The notes below the pieces were generated by a model. It was not told where the DNA came from and did no database searches. It worked only from the letters and a program-made list of their open reading frames with translations. This document shows, piece by piece, positions 52,981 to 62,379 of a stretch of DNA of 64,000 bases. Both the position numbers and the translations under genes were made by a program. Source of the stretch: Lachnospiraceae bacterium (GTDB lineage Bacteria; Bacillota_A; Clostridia; Lachnospirales; Lachnospiraceae); the NCBI GenBank assembly GCA_017391465.1, contig JAFOYH010000103.1, positions 1 to 64,000 of the forward strand. The letters are read 5' to 3'. The first letter of the stretch is position 1. Every line of letters starts with the position of its first letter.

Positions 52981-54123
52981 GTGCGAAAAAGTGTTTGTAA
53001 TGCATTGATATGTCTTGGTTTGATTTTGGGTGTTGGAGGAACATCTGTTTATGCACATACACAAGTTTCTGTTGAAAATCATTTCTCAACAGGTGTTGTT
53101 GATATTGAACTGGAAGAGTATACCCTTCAGCATGGGAAGGAAGTTCCATGGGAAAATAATATAAACTGTGTTTTACCTGGACAGGATATTTATAAAACGC
53201 CTCGCATCATCAATGAAGGCAATGATTGTTATGTTAGAGCAAATGTTCGTTTTATGAATGCGTTATTATCAGTGGATTCTATTTATGGAATGCCAGATTC
53301 GTGGATTTTGGCACCGGACGGATATTATTATTATACAGATGTCCTATTATCCGGAGAAAGTGTTGATTTGTTCGAAGGGTTCAAGTTGCCGGAAGATTTT
53401 GAACAAAATATGGAAGAATCGATGTTTGAACTTCAGATTCAGGTAGATGCTGTCCAAAGTGATCATTTCACTCCGAATTATTCCTTGGATCATCCATGGG
53501 GCAATATTGAAATTCAGAACTGTACGAAAGAAGATATGTATGAATTATCCACATTTAAGCAAAAGGATTATTTGACATTTTGCATTACATATGAAGGTAA
53601 AAGCAAACGTTTAATAACAAACGAGGAAGACTTTTTTAAAAATTTTCCAGTGTTGCTGCCTGGAGATATCTATGAAGAACAATTGGAATTTTCCAATGAT
53701 AGTGAGGAACCAGTGAATCTTTATTTTCGAACAAAGGCTTTGGATGGAACAGAACTTTTGGATAAAGTAATGTTAAAAATTAAGAAAAATATTTATGGTG
53801 AAGAAGAAGTGATTTATGAGGGACCCATTCGAGCAACAGATCTTGCTGAAAATATCTTGCTGGGAACTGTACAATCAGGGGAATCCGGGTGTATGATTTA
53901 TGAAATTTATGTTCCAGAATCATTAGATAACGAGTATACACTTATGGAAGATGAAGTAGTTTGGATTTTTTCTACAGAACCGGTTGCAGAAATTGATGCA
54001 GTACCAACGGGTGATCATACAATTCACATGAGTTTAATCATGTTATGTTCAGGTTTTATATTGATTATGTTAGCTATGGGTATGCGTCTATATGAGAAAG
54101 CGAGGATGAGAAATGGTCAGTAA
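52981..54123 (+). CDS. Membrane-anchored relative of the TasA-like proteins
   Basis: This 380-residue protein has an N-terminal signal (about residues 5-25, ending YAHTQ) and two similar beta domains. The first has PRIINEGNDCYVRANVRFMN and YYYYTDVL as in protein 2; the second has EEQLEFSNDSEEPVNLYFRT. A C-terminal membrane helix (MSLIMLCSGFILIMLAMGM) and a basic tail follow. It could be the membrane anchor of the fibre. I place the start at GTG 52981; the ATG at 52972 touches the ribosome binding site (GGAAGGAG) without spacing. Its end overlaps the next gene by 11 bases. Confidence 0.7.
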   Translation: MRKSVCNALICLGLILGVGGTSVYAHTQVSVENHFSTGVVDIELEEYTLQHGKEVPWENNINCVLPGQDIYKTPRIINEGNDCYVRANVRFMNALLSVDSIYGMPDSWILAPDGYYYYTDVLLSGESVDLFEGFKLPEDFEQNMEESMFELQIQVDAVQSDHFTPNYSLDHPWGNIEIQNCTKEDMYELSTFKQKDYLTFCITYEGKSKRLITNEEDFFKNFPVLLPGDIYEEQLEFSNDSEEPVNLYFRTKALDGTELLDKVMLKIKKNIYGEEEVIYEGPIRATDLAENILLGTVQSGESGCMIYEIYVPESLDNEYTLMEDEVVWIFSTEPVAEIDAVPTGDHTIHMSLIMLCSGFILIMLAMGMRLYEKARMRNGQ

Positions 54124-56212
54124 TATAAAAATTAAAAGAATCCTGTTTTGCATCATTGGTTTGATTTTTATGCTAAGTTCAGCTTTTTCATATGTGTATG
54201 CATCTGAAACGAAAACGGAAAAAGAAGATATGATTCAAGAGTCAGAGACCATATCTATAGAAAGTGTTTTTATAGAAAGTGTTTTTGAAACATACGAATC
54301 TGAGTTGGAAACGGAAACATATGAATCAAATCCTGAGACAGAAGAAGTAGAGACGAAAGACACGGAGGTTTTGGAAACTGTAAATTCTGAAGAGAATGTC
54401 GCAGAATCCGAAGCGGATGAACTTAAAGAACTTACAGAGGATGCCATAAAACAGGTTTTAGGATATTATCATTTTATTCTGACTTATGATGATCTAATGC
54501 GGTTAGAAAAAGAAGGTTATGATATTTCGAGGTTTAGTGAGGCGACTGTTTTCGAAGAAATGGCTTCTATTCCAATGCTTCGTAGTTTGCCTGTAGAGCA
54601 TGATGTAACTCATGTGGGTCAGGCGTCAGTTTCGTATTCTAAATTAGATGCAGATAAATTATATTTATTTGGTTCAAACAGTTATTATAAAAATGGAGCT
54701 TATACAAGAATTTATGGGACAAAAAAACGTATAACTATAGGATCAAAAGTTTATATCGGTTTTTGTTTTGAACCTTCAGGGACGGATCCAATGGCGGATA
54801 CTCTATTGGATTGTTACCGTTTAAATAATCGTCCAGATATCGTTAAAGCACTTTACTATGGGTATGGTGGACCAGAATTCGAAACCGGAGGATTTAAAAC
54901 ATTATTAGATAATATTGGTTCGGATAATTCTTATTTTTATAGTGGTGGAAGAGAAAATTGTTACGAAGTATTAACGCATTGTTTGATTGGAAAACTTTAT
55001 GGTGATTCAGCATGGGCGATGGGGTTATCTCAGGAATCTGCAGATGCTGTTGTGACAATGGAGGATATGTTAAAAAAACTTCCTGGACCAGTAGATCCTG
55101 TGATTTCGTTACAGAGACATGATGGAAAGTCCATTCAAAATGAAGAAACGTATATTGAAAATGGATATCAGAGAACAACGACGTTGAAAGTGACTGGAGA
55201 TTCTAGAAACAATCTTCAACTTAAACTTCCAAAAGGTGTAGAAGCAGTTGATGGTGGCGCGAAAGTTTACTCTGGAACTTTTTCGCTGGCTGGAGGAACA
55301 TATTTTTATCTGAGAGCAAATATAAATTATAGCGGTGTATATGATTCGGGAAATATAAAGGGAGCTTACAGTACAAGCTATGTTCCTTATATGATCTTTG
55401 GAGGTGAAGGAACAAAACAGGATTGCGGTACTTTGTTTTCGGAAAGTTATTCGGCGACCACTTCAATGAGTGTTGTATTTAAAGCTACGACTGGAAACCT
55501 TGTATTAACGAAGATTTCTTCGGATTCAAAAATAATCAATGATGAAGTTAATTATAGTCTGAGTGGTGCAAAATATGGGGTATATAGTAATTCATCGTGT
55601 ACACAATCGGTTGGATTATTAACAACAACTTCCAGTGGATTGACCAATACACTTTCATTAAGTGAAGGAATTTATTATGTTAAAGAAATCGAAGCATCCA
55701 AAGGCTATCATTTGGACACAAATGTCTATAAAGTCGTTGTGAATAGCGGAAAAAAAACTGAATTAAAGGTAAAGGAAGATCCTGTTTTAGGTAAGATATG
55801 TTTAACTAAGGTTATTCATGCAAATGATATTAATTTTGATAATGGCAATCCTATGTTTATGTTTAAGCTGACATATACGGATTCTCAAAATAATGTTCGT
55901 ACATGGTATGAAATTGTAGATTTTACAAAATCTTATGTGGATACACATACAGATGAAAGTGGAGATGTCAGTTTAACGGTTGAATTTGACGAATTAATTG
56001 CAGGAACATATAAAGCATATGAATTAGAAACCAGCAGATATACTCTTGAATCGATCACTCATTTAAAAAATGGTGTAAAAATGAACGATACAGTGAAATT
56101 TACGTTGTCGACATCTGATCAAATGGAAGGAAAGGCAAGGTTTACAAATGATAACTATGAGCAGCAAAATTTCTCGGATTCTGCCAAAGTGATTAATGTA
56201 TTAAAAAAATAG
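54113..56212 (+). CDS. Thioester/SpaA-domain surface protein without a sorting signal
   Basis: The 699 residues begin with a signal peptide (about 8-30). A Glu/Thr/Ser-rich stalk (31-108) follows, then a domain with GFCFEPSGTDP (Cys218) and ALYYGYGGP (246-254) as in thioester (TQXA) adhesin domains. A middle beta region runs about 325-460, then a SpaA/Cna-B-like domain (461-555: GNLVLTKISS with Lys, YYVKEIEASKGY with Glu) and a second one (560-680). Thioester domains bind host or matrix targets covalently; isopeptide domains stiffen. It ends INVLKK, without LPXTG or a membrane helix, so anchoring must use another route. Confidence 0.75.
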   Translation: MVSNIKIKRILFCIIGLIFMLSSAFSYVYASETKTEKEDMIQESETISIESVFIESVFETYESELETETYESNPETEEVETKDTEVLETVNSEENVAESEADELKELTEDAIKQVLGYYHFILTYDDLMRLEKEGYDISRFSEATVFEEMASIPMLRSLPVEHDVTHVGQASVSYSKLDADKLYLFGSNSYYKNGAYTRIYGTKKRITIGSKVYIGFCFEPSGTDPMADTLLDCYRLNNRPDIVKALYYGYGGPEFETGGFKTLLDNIGSDNSYFYSGGRENCYEVLTHCLIGKLYGDSAWAMGLSQESADAVVTMEDMLKKLPGPVDPVISLQRHDGKSIQNEETYIENGYQRTTTLKVTGDSRNNLQLKLPKGVEAVDGGAKVYSGTFSLAGGTYFYLRANINYSGVYDSGNIKGAYSTSYVPYMIFGGEGTKQDCGTLFSESYSATTSMSVVFKATTGNLVLTKISSDSKIINDEVNYSLSGAKYGVYSNSSCTQSVGLLTTTSSGLTNTLSLSEGIYYVKEIEASKGYHLDTNVYKVVVNSGKKTELKVKEDPVLGKICLTKVIHANDINFDNGNPMFMFKLTYTDSQNNVRTWYEIVDFTKSYVDTHTDESGDVSLTVEFDELIAGTYKAYELETSRYTLESITHLKNGVKMNDTVKFTLSTSDQMEGKARFTNDNYEQQNFSDSAKVINVLKK

Positions 56213-56269
56213 GAGGAAAGCAGGGGTGTCTTATGAGACAGCCCTGTATGTTTATATAAGGAAAAGAGA

Positions 56270-56776
56270 ATGAGGAATATTTGTATTATTATAAAACGAT
56301 TACTAACATTTATCATTCATTTAATGTATAGATTGGGTTGGTTTTGTGTTTTTATAATCGTTTGTATTTATTTAGCACGGTTTATGGGCATCCAATCGTA
56401 TATTGTTCGTTCGGGATCTATGGAACCTGGCATGCCAACGGGGAGTATATGTATGGTTGATACAAAATATGAATTTGAAAAAATCAGAGTCAATGATGTT
56501 ATTGCTTTTCGAATGGGAAATAATCTGGTGACACATCGAGTGATTCAGATGACAGAAGATGGATTTATTACAAAAGGTGATCATAATGAAGTGGATGATG
56601 GACTGACAACAACGGAAGAAAACTATGTTGGAAAGAATATAATGATAATCCCGTGTTTGGGATATATTTTGTCCTGGATTCAGACAATAAAAGGAAAAAT
56701 CATTATTGTGACAGTTGCTTTATCTATACTTGTAATTCAGATGATAATGAGACAAGTATCGAATGGAGAGACATAG
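56270..56776 (+). CDS. sipW: SipW-type signal peptidase I (Ser-His)
   Basis: This 168-residue membrane peptidase has an N-terminal helix (about 20-37), the serine motif YIVRSGSMEPGMPTGS with Ser50, and TKGDHNEVDD near 101-110. A C-terminal helix spans about 138-162. In place of the lysine of ordinary signal peptidases it has His89 in VTHRVI, as in SipW and the eukaryotic/archaeal type. Its substrates are expected to be the two TasA-like proteins upstream, whose signals have the matching form. It is followed by a terminator. Confidence 0.85.
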   Translation: MRNICIIIKRLLTFIIHLMYRLGWFCVFIIVCIYLARFMGIQSYIVRSGSMEPGMPTGSICMVDTKYEFEKIRVNDVIAFRMGNNLVTHRVIQMTEDGFITKGDHNEVDDGLTTTEENYVGKNIMIIPCLGYILSWIQTIKGKIIIVTVALSILVIQMIMRQVSNGET

Positions 56777-56796
56777 AAACAATGAACAAAACAAAA

Positions 56797-56845
56797 AGGA
56801 TGTGTGTTCGATTCTTTTTTAATCGGACATACATCCTTTTCTTTT
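56797..56845. terminator. Bidirectional terminator after sipW
   Basis: AGGATGTGTGTTCGATT pairs with AATCGGACATACATCCT with few mismatches, and a T run follows. It separates the cluster from the convergent CorC-like gene. Confidence 0.7.
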
Positions 56846-58151
56846 ATTTTTGATCTGGTCTCATGTTCGATTCAGGTTCTGTTAAATAAACGTGAATGGT
56901 ATCGATTCGGTTTTTGTCCATTTTTTCAATGACAAAACGAATATAATCTTCGGTGATTTCTTCACCTACTGTAGGAATGTGTTCAAGAATATTAATCATA
57001 TGGCCGGCAATAGAATCATAATCATCGGATTCGATGTGACAGCCAAAGGTTTCGTTGATATCATCAAGACGTGTAGAACCATCTACCAGATATTCGCTTG
57101 TATTTACTTTTTTTATTGGATCTTCTTCATCATCATCGTATTCATCACGAATTTCGCCGACAATTTCTTCGAGAAGATCTTCAAGAGTGATTATACCGGC
57201 AGTAGCACCGTATTCATCCAAAACAATGGAGATATTAATGGAATTTTCACGCATCTGAATTAATAAATCCGATGTTTTTTGATATTCATAAGTAAAATAA
57301 GGTTCACGGAGTAAATCTAAAATATTAAAATTTTCCTTACTTCCTTCGTAATTGAAAAAATCCTTTAAAGTGACAATACCAATGACATTATCTTTGGTGT
57401 CTTCGTACACTGGAATTCGGCTGTACATATCCTTCTTAAAAACATGACGCAAGGTATCGTAAGTTATATCGCTTGGAACAGAAACCATATCAATACGTGG
57501 AACCATGACATCTTTGGCAAGAGAATCACCAAAATCCACGACATTATTGATCATTTCTTTTTCTTCACTCTCTAAAACCCCTTCTTCGTGACTCACATCA
57601 ATAATGGTAAGGAGTTCGTTTTCTGTCATGATTCGTTCCTTACCCGTATACTTCATTCCCAGAAGTTTCATCAAGGCAAAGGAAATCTTATTCATGATAA
57701 ATATGAGCGGAGTGAATAAAACAGTCATCCAATAAATGGGCTTAATATAGATAAAGCATATGCGTTCTGCAGCTTTTGTAGCGATATTTTTGGGAGTAAT
57801 CTCTCCAAAAATAAGAACAACAAGAGTTAGTATACCAGTTGTAATACCGATCGCAGTCGCTGTTTTTGAAACCATGCCCATATTAGACATAATTCGGGTC
57901 ACCATCGTTGTTGCTAAAGATGATGCGGTTAAATTGACAATATTATTACCAATTAAAATTGCACCAAGCAATTTTTGAGGTTCTTCAATAATCTGACGAA
58001 CCAGTGCGGCGTTTGGCCGACCCTCCTCCTCAAATGTTCGAATACGAATTTTGTTTACGGTCGTAAATGCCGTTTCTGCTGATGAGAAGAAAGCGGATAA
58101 AAAAATAAGAATAATCAATATAATTAGCTGCACCGTACTCGCGGGATCCAA
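56844..58151 (-). CDS. HlyC/CorC (CNNM-like) family membrane protein
   Basis: The 435 residues are a DUF21 membrane domain (residues 1-190, four hydrophobic segments, SAFFSSAETAFTTVNKIRIR near 19-38), two CBS domains (about 205-325, VMVPRIDMVSVP and IVLDEYGATAGIITLEDLLE) and a C-terminal CorC_HlyC domain (about 345-425). The family is linked to magnesium or cobalt efflux/resistance. The reading frame begins with TTG 58151; the ribosome binding site GGAG is about 11 bases upstream, somewhat far. Confidence 0.87.
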   Translation of the reverse strand: MDPASTVQLIILIILIFLSAFFSSAETAFTTVNKIRIRTFEEEGRPNAALVRQIIEEPQKLLGAILIGNNIVNLTASSLATTMVTRIMSNMGMVSKTATAIGITTGILTLVVLIFGEITPKNIATKAAERICFIYIKPIYWMTVLFTPLIFIMNKISFALMKLLGMKYTGKERIMTENELLTIIDVSHEEGVLESEEKEMINNVVDFGDSLAKDVMVPRIDMVSVPSDITYDTLRHVFKKDMYSRIPVYEDTKDNVIGIVTLKDFFNYEGSKENFNILDLLREPYFTYEYQKTSDLLIQMRENSINISIVLDEYGATAGIITLEDLLEEIVGEIRDEYDDDEEDPIKKVNTSEYLVDGSTRLDDINETFGCHIESDDYDSIAGHMINILEHIPTVGEEITEDYIRFVIEKMDKNRIDTIHVYLTEPESNMRPDQK

Positions 58152-58347
58152 AATAAAATCATCTCCTGTAAATAAAAATTAATAATGAAAATTATCTCAT
58201 TATTTGATAAAGATTTTATCTTATATACACATGATTGTCAAGAAATAAGGAGAAAACCGACATTTGTACTTGTCATTGCAAAGAAATCATTGTACAATAA
58301 TTACTGATTCTGTATTTTGCTTTAAAGGGGTTATTAAGGGAGGCACT

Positions 58348-58935
58348 ATGCGTAAAAAATCACATATTTCACTGGCGAATCATATGTTGGATGAATTCAA
58401 AGATGATGCTTTATTAGCACATTCTTTTATGTTCCAGTTTGGCAGCCTTTTACCGGATCTTGTTCCATCTTTTATAACCAAAAAACACAGTATGGATACA
58501 ACATTTGATATTTTAGAGGAGAAACTTCGTAAAGTAATAGATGCTTATGACGGACAGGAAGGGCTTTCTATGCTTTTGTGTAAAGACCTTGGGGTTGTGA
58601 CTCATTATATTGCCGATTATTTTACGTTGCCTCATAATCATAAATTTACCGGTAATTTAAAGGATCATGTAACTTACGAAGAGGTACTTAAACATGCCAT
58701 GCGTCGTTACGTGCGCCAGGCGTATGTAGCTAATCAGCCGTTGATTCGAATGCGAATGTCGTCCGTCGACGATATCTGCACATTTATTAAAAATTGCCAT
58801 AAAGAATATATTAGAATGACAATGGGTGGTCAGGATATTGACTGTAGACATAGTGTTGAAGTATGCCGTCAGGTTTTAGAAGCAGTATTAGCATTGCTTC
58901 ATCAGCAGCAGTATGATTGTGTACATGCAGCCTGA
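58348..58935 (+). CDS. Zinc-dependent phospholipase C-like protein
   Basis: This 195-residue protein carries the histidine/aspartate pattern of the zinc-dependent phospholipase C/S1-P1 nuclease fold: HISLANHMLDE at the start, FQFGSLLPDLVPS near 32-44, DLGVVTHYIADYFTLPHNHK near 90-109. It has no signal peptide, so it acts inside the cell or is not a secreted lipase. Substrate unknown. The start is ATG 58348 with GGGAGG; an upstream in-frame ATG at 58264 lacks one. Confidence 0.75.
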   Translation: MRKKSHISLANHMLDEFKDDALLAHSFMFQFGSLLPDLVPSFITKKHSMDTTFDILEEKLRKVIDAYDGQEGLSMLLCKDLGVVTHYIADYFTLPHNHKFTGNLKDHVTYEEVLKHAMRRYVRQAYVANQPLIRMRMSSVDDICTFIKNCHKEYIRMTMGGQDIDCRHSVEVCRQVLEAVLALLHQQQYDCVHAA

Positions 58936-58963
58936 ATACAGTTTTTATAGAAATAATGCGGAG

Positions 58964-58994
58964 GCACTTTGACATCCATGTTAAAGTGCTTTTT
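58964..58994 (+). terminator. Hairpin terminator/attenuator before metNIQ
   Basis: GCACTTTGACA (58964-58974) pairs with TGTTAAAGTGC (58979-58989) around a 4-base loop, followed by TTTTT. It lies 25 bases before metN; no separate metN promoter or SAM riboswitch is visible downstream of it. Confidence 0.7.
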
Positions 58995-59019
58995 ACAATA
59001 TTGAGAAGAGGATGATAAG

Positions 59020-60030
59020 ATGGAACCAATGATTAAAATTGAACATCTGGATAAAACATTTATGGGAAAAACCCAGACGGTTTATGCATTAAAAGATATT
59101 AATCTGGATATTCAAAAAGGGGACATTTTCGGGATCATTGGTATGAGTGGTGCCGGAAAAAGTACATTAATTCGTTGTATGAATTTCTTGGAACGTCCAA
59201 CAAATGGGACGGTTAAGATTGATGGTCAGGATCTTGCAGCAATGACTGACAGGGAATTACGTAAAACAAGACAGGAAGTTGCGATGATCTTCCAGCATTT
59301 TAATTTACTGCAGCAGCGTAATGTCCGTGGGAATATTGCATTTTCAATGGAAATTGCGGGGATGAAGAAGGCAGATATAGAAAAACGTATTGATGAACTT
59401 TTAGAGATTGTTGATCTGAAAGACCGTGCGTTGATGTATCCGGCACAGCTTTCAGGTGGACAGAAGCAGCGCGTAGCCATTGCGCGTGCTCTTGCTACAA
59501 ATCCGAAGATTATTCTTTGTGACGAAGCGACAAGTGCATTGGATCCTGCAACGACACAATCGATTCTTGCACTTTTAAAAGATATCAATCAACGCTATGG
59601 AATTACGATTGTTATTATTACACACGAAATGAGTGTTGTCGAAAGTATTTGTTCGCATGTTGCTATTATTGACGGTGGTCAGCTTGCAGAAGTGGGAACG
59701 GTTGAAAAAGTATTTACACAGCCGGAATCCAGAGTAGCAAAGAAGATTATTTATCAGAAGTCTGCGGAATCGGATGGCGTTCTTGGAAAACGTTGTATTC
59801 GTATCGTATTTGATGGAAAATCTTCCTATGAACCGGTTATTTCTAATTTAATTATGGAATGCAAGATTGCTGTGAATATTATGTTTGCCGATACAAAAGA
59901 TATTGATGGTAAAGCCTATGGACATATGATTTTACAGCTCCCGGAAGATAAGATTCAGGGTGATAAGGCAATTTATTATCTTCGTTCAAAAAATCTTGTT
60001 GTAGAGGAGTTGGATAATTATGTTGTTTAG
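59020..60030 (+). CDS. metN: Methionine ABC transporter ATPase
   Basis: This 336-residue ATPase has Walker A GMSGAGKST (about 40-48), signature LSGGQKQRVAIA (near 145) and Walker B IILCDEAT. The C-terminal NIL domain (about 262-336) is the methionine-sensing regulatory domain of MetN. It powers uptake of D/L-methionine by MetI with the MetQ lipoprotein. The last 11 bases overlap metI. Confidence 0.9.
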   Translation: MEPMIKIEHLDKTFMGKTQTVYALKDINLDIQKGDIFGIIGMSGAGKSTLIRCMNFLERPTNGTVKIDGQDLAAMTDRELRKTRQEVAMIFQHFNLLQQRNVRGNIAFSMEIAGMKKADIEKRIDELLEIVDLKDRALMYPAQLSGGQKQRVAIARALATNPKIILCDEATSALDPATTQSILALLKDINQRYGITIVIITHEMSVVESICSHVAIIDGGQLAEVGTVEKVFTQPESRVAKKIIYQKSAESDGVLGKRCIRIVFDGKSSYEPVISNLIMECKIAVNIMFADTKDIDGKAYGHMILQLPEDKIQGDKAIYYLRSKNLVVEELDNYVV

Positions 60031-60688
60031 TGCAGATATTTGGGCAATGATTGGGGAAGGTATTCTGGATACCTTATATATGGTTTTATTTTCAACCGCT
60101 TTTGCATATATATTTGGTTTGCCAATTGCGATTGCATTGGTTATAACCCGTAAAGATGGTTTACGTCCGTTGTCGATGGTCAATATGATCATTGACACGG
60201 TTGTAAATATATTGCGTTCCGTGCCATTCTTGATTCTTATGATTCTGGTAACACCGCTGATGCGTCTGATTGCCGGAAAAGGTTATGGACCAACAGCAAC
60301 AATTGTCGCGTTAGTTGTTGCTGCAGCACCTTATGTTGCCCGTATGATTGAGTCCTCTCTTTTGGAGGTGGATCCAGGGGTGATTGAAGCAGCACTTAGT
60401 ATGGGCGCTTCAACAAAAACTATTATTTTTAAGGTTCTCCTTCCAGAAGCAAAGACTTCACTTATTGTGGGCTGTACAATTTCTATCGGAACTATTCTTG
60501 GATATTCCGCTATGGCAGGTGCACTTGGAGCCGGAGGTCTTGGAGATATCGCCATTCGTTATGGATATAATCGTTACGAATTCGATATTTTGATTGTGAC
60601 GGTAATATTACTTGTCATTCTCGTACAGATTTTCCAAATGATCGGTATGGCCATTTCCAAGAAGACAGACAAGAGAATTCGGGAGTAG
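60020..60688 (+). CDS. metI: Methionine ABC transporter permease
   Basis: This 222-residue permease has five membrane segments and the EAA-type loop VIEAALSMGASTKTIIFKVLLP (near residues 121-142). The start overlaps metN in another frame, with GAGGAG upstream, so expression is coupled. Confidence 0.9.
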   Translation: MLFSADIWAMIGEGILDTLYMVLFSTAFAYIFGLPIAIALVITRKDGLRPLSMVNMIIDTVVNILRSVPFLILMILVTPLMRLIAGKGYGPTATIVALVVAAAPYVARMIESSLLEVDPGVIEAALSMGASTKTIIFKVLLPEAKTSLIVGCTISIGTILGYSAMAGALGAGGLGDIAIRYGYNRYEFDILIVTVILLVILVQIFQMIGMAISKKTDKRIRE

Positions 60689-60712
60689 TAAAAAAGAAAG
60701 GAAGTATAAGAC

Positions 60713-61540
60713 ATGAAAAAAGGATTAGCATTATTATTAGCAGCTGTATTGTGTGTAGCAGCATTTACTGGATGTGGTAATTCCAATGCAGAAACTAAAG
60801 CAGCAGATGAAACTGTAAAATTAACAGTCGCAGCATCTCCAACTCCACATGCAGAAATCTTAAACGAAGCTAAAGCATTATTAGCAGACAAAGGCATCGA
60901 ACTTGAAGTAATCGAATTTACAGATTATGTTCAGCCAAACCTTGTTGTAGATGAAGGGGATATTGATGCAAACTATTTCCAGCATACACCATATTTGGAC
61001 AGCTTCAATGAAGAACAGGGTACAGCACTTGTTTCTGCAGGTTCTATTCATTATGAACCATTGGGAATTTATCCTGGCAAATCCAATGATTTAGCGAATA
61101 TCCCTGAAGGTGCAACAATTGTTGTTCCTAATGATACAACAAACGAAGCAAGAGCTTTAATGCTTCTTGAAGTTAATGGTATCATTACATTAAAAGAAGG
61201 TGCTGGATTAAAAGCAACAAAGATGGATATTGTTGAAAATCCATATAATGTTGAAATTGTAGAAATGGAAGCAGCACAGGTTGCAAAACAGGCACCAGAC
61301 GTAGATTTTGTTGTTGTTAACGGTAACTATGCACTTTTAGCAGAGTTTTCAATCGAAGATGCATTGGCAATTGAAGAAGCCGATTCCGAAGCAGCAAAAA
61401 CATATGCAAATATTATCGCTGTTCGTGAAGGTGATGAAACAAGAGCTGACATTCAGACATTAATCGAAGTGCTTAAGAGCGATGAAATCAAATCCTACAT
61501 TGAAGCTACATATGCAGGAGCTGTATTACCAACAGAATAA
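60713..61540 (+). CDS. metQ: Methionine-binding lipoprotein
   Basis: This 275-residue NlpA/MetQ-type protein has a lipoprotein signal with lipobox FTGC (Cys21), then LTVAASPTPHAEILNEAKAL and the domain motifs YVQPNLVVDEGDIDANYFQH near 75-94. It binds methionine and delivers it to MetNI. A hairpin (GCGGTCG...CGACCGC, 61557-61582) follows. Confidence 0.9.
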   Translation: MKKGLALLLAAVLCVAAFTGCGNSNAETKAADETVKLTVAASPTPHAEILNEAKALLADKGIELEVIEFTDYVQPNLVVDEGDIDANYFQHTPYLDSFNEEQGTALVSAGSIHYEPLGIYPGKSNDLANIPEGATIVVPNDTTNEARALMLLEVNGIITLKEGAGLKATKMDIVENPYNVEIVEMEAAQVAKQAPDVDFVVVNGNYALLAEFSIEDALAIEEADSEAAKTYANIIAVREGDETRADIQTLIEVLKSDEIKSYIEATYAGAVLPTE

Positions 61541-61614
61541 TTTTGGCAGATATACGGCGGTCGGAAATATTTTCGACCGCTATTTTGCCTATAAATAATA
61601 AGGAGAGAAAGTAC

Positions 61615-62301
61615 ATGGAGAATCTCTTGGGCAGTTTAAAAAGAGAGAATAAAGAACGTGAAAAGCGTTTGATCATCGCAGACCGAAAACTTATTTCTGA
61701 TATGGTTGCGTATATTAAAACACGTAAAATCTGTGAATATGATGTGGAACTTATTCGTAAAAAGATTATTCGCAATGCACTTAGAATGTATGGGAATAAA
61801 AAAAGAAGTTTTCAGGATACAGTAGGCGATGATTTTCGTGATTATTGTGATCAGCTATGTGTTGGTATGCGTCCTGCAGCAACGAAAGAAATTGTGTTAT
61901 CTAAAGGGATTACGTTAGTTTTAGCCATAGCTTTAATGTATGCGGCACGTTTGATTGATGTATTTATTACTGGAGGCAATTTTTTTAAATCGCCTGTAGA
62001 TATTAATTTTGGATTTATTACGGTAACAATTACTTTGATTGTGGGAATTGGTTTTACATATATGTATGTGGCAAAACTTGTCAGTCAAACCGGACAGCAG
62101 ATGACGCACAAGCAATCTTTTGGAATGATTGGAATTCTTGCTGTAATTATGCTTGTTTCTGCGGCTTGTGCCATTTATTTGAGTCATATCCATTTGTTTT
62201 ATGTGGAATGGTGGCTGCCAGTTTTAATTTTAGCTGTTGTTTATAGCATTATGAGATATTTATATATTCAATATGAAAATAAGTTGGCAAAATCTGCTTG
62301 A
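61615..62301 (+). CDS. Four-helix membrane protein of unknown function
   Basis: This 228-residue protein has a charged cytoplasmic N-terminal domain (about 1-95, helical, rich in Lys/Arg/Glu) and four hydrophobic segments in the rest. It resembles DUF1129/DUF1700-like helical-plus-membrane proteins only in layout. No catalytic motif is visible. ATG 61615 is preceded by AAGGAG; the in-frame ATG at 61543 is not. It may be cotranscribed with metNIQ by read-through. Confidence 0.65.
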   Translation: MENLLGSLKRENKEREKRLIIADRKLISDMVAYIKTRKICEYDVELIRKKIIRNALRMYGNKKRSFQDTVGDDFRDYCDQLCVGMRPAATKEIVLSKGITLVLAIALMYAARLIDVFITGGNFFKSPVDINFGFITVTITLIVGIGFTYMYVAKLVSQTGQQMTHKQSFGMIGILAVIMLVSAACAIYLSHIHLFYVEWWLPVLILAVVYSIMRYLYIQYENKLAKSA

Positions 62302-62326
62302 TTATCAATGGAACATGTGTTATACT
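62298..62326 (+). promoter_or_regulatory. Promoter of thrC
   Basis: TTGATT (62298-62303), 17-base spacer and TATACT (62321-62326), 54 bases before the start codon. Confidence 0.6.
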
Positions 62327-62379
62327 GTGGAAAATTAGCGAGCTAAAGTGAAGAAGCGTAAAAGAAAGAGGGATAAAAG

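Noticed and set aside
54113..56212. LPXTG sortase motif in the large surface protein
   Set aside because: I read the C-terminal 60 residues and the bases after the stop in the other frames and found neither an LPXTG-like motif nor a hydrophobic tail.
58936..59019. SAM riboswitch (S-box) or T-box before metNIQ
   Set aside because: The gap is only 84 bases and contains a simple 11-base hairpin with a T run; none of the conserved S-box or T-box sequence blocks is present.
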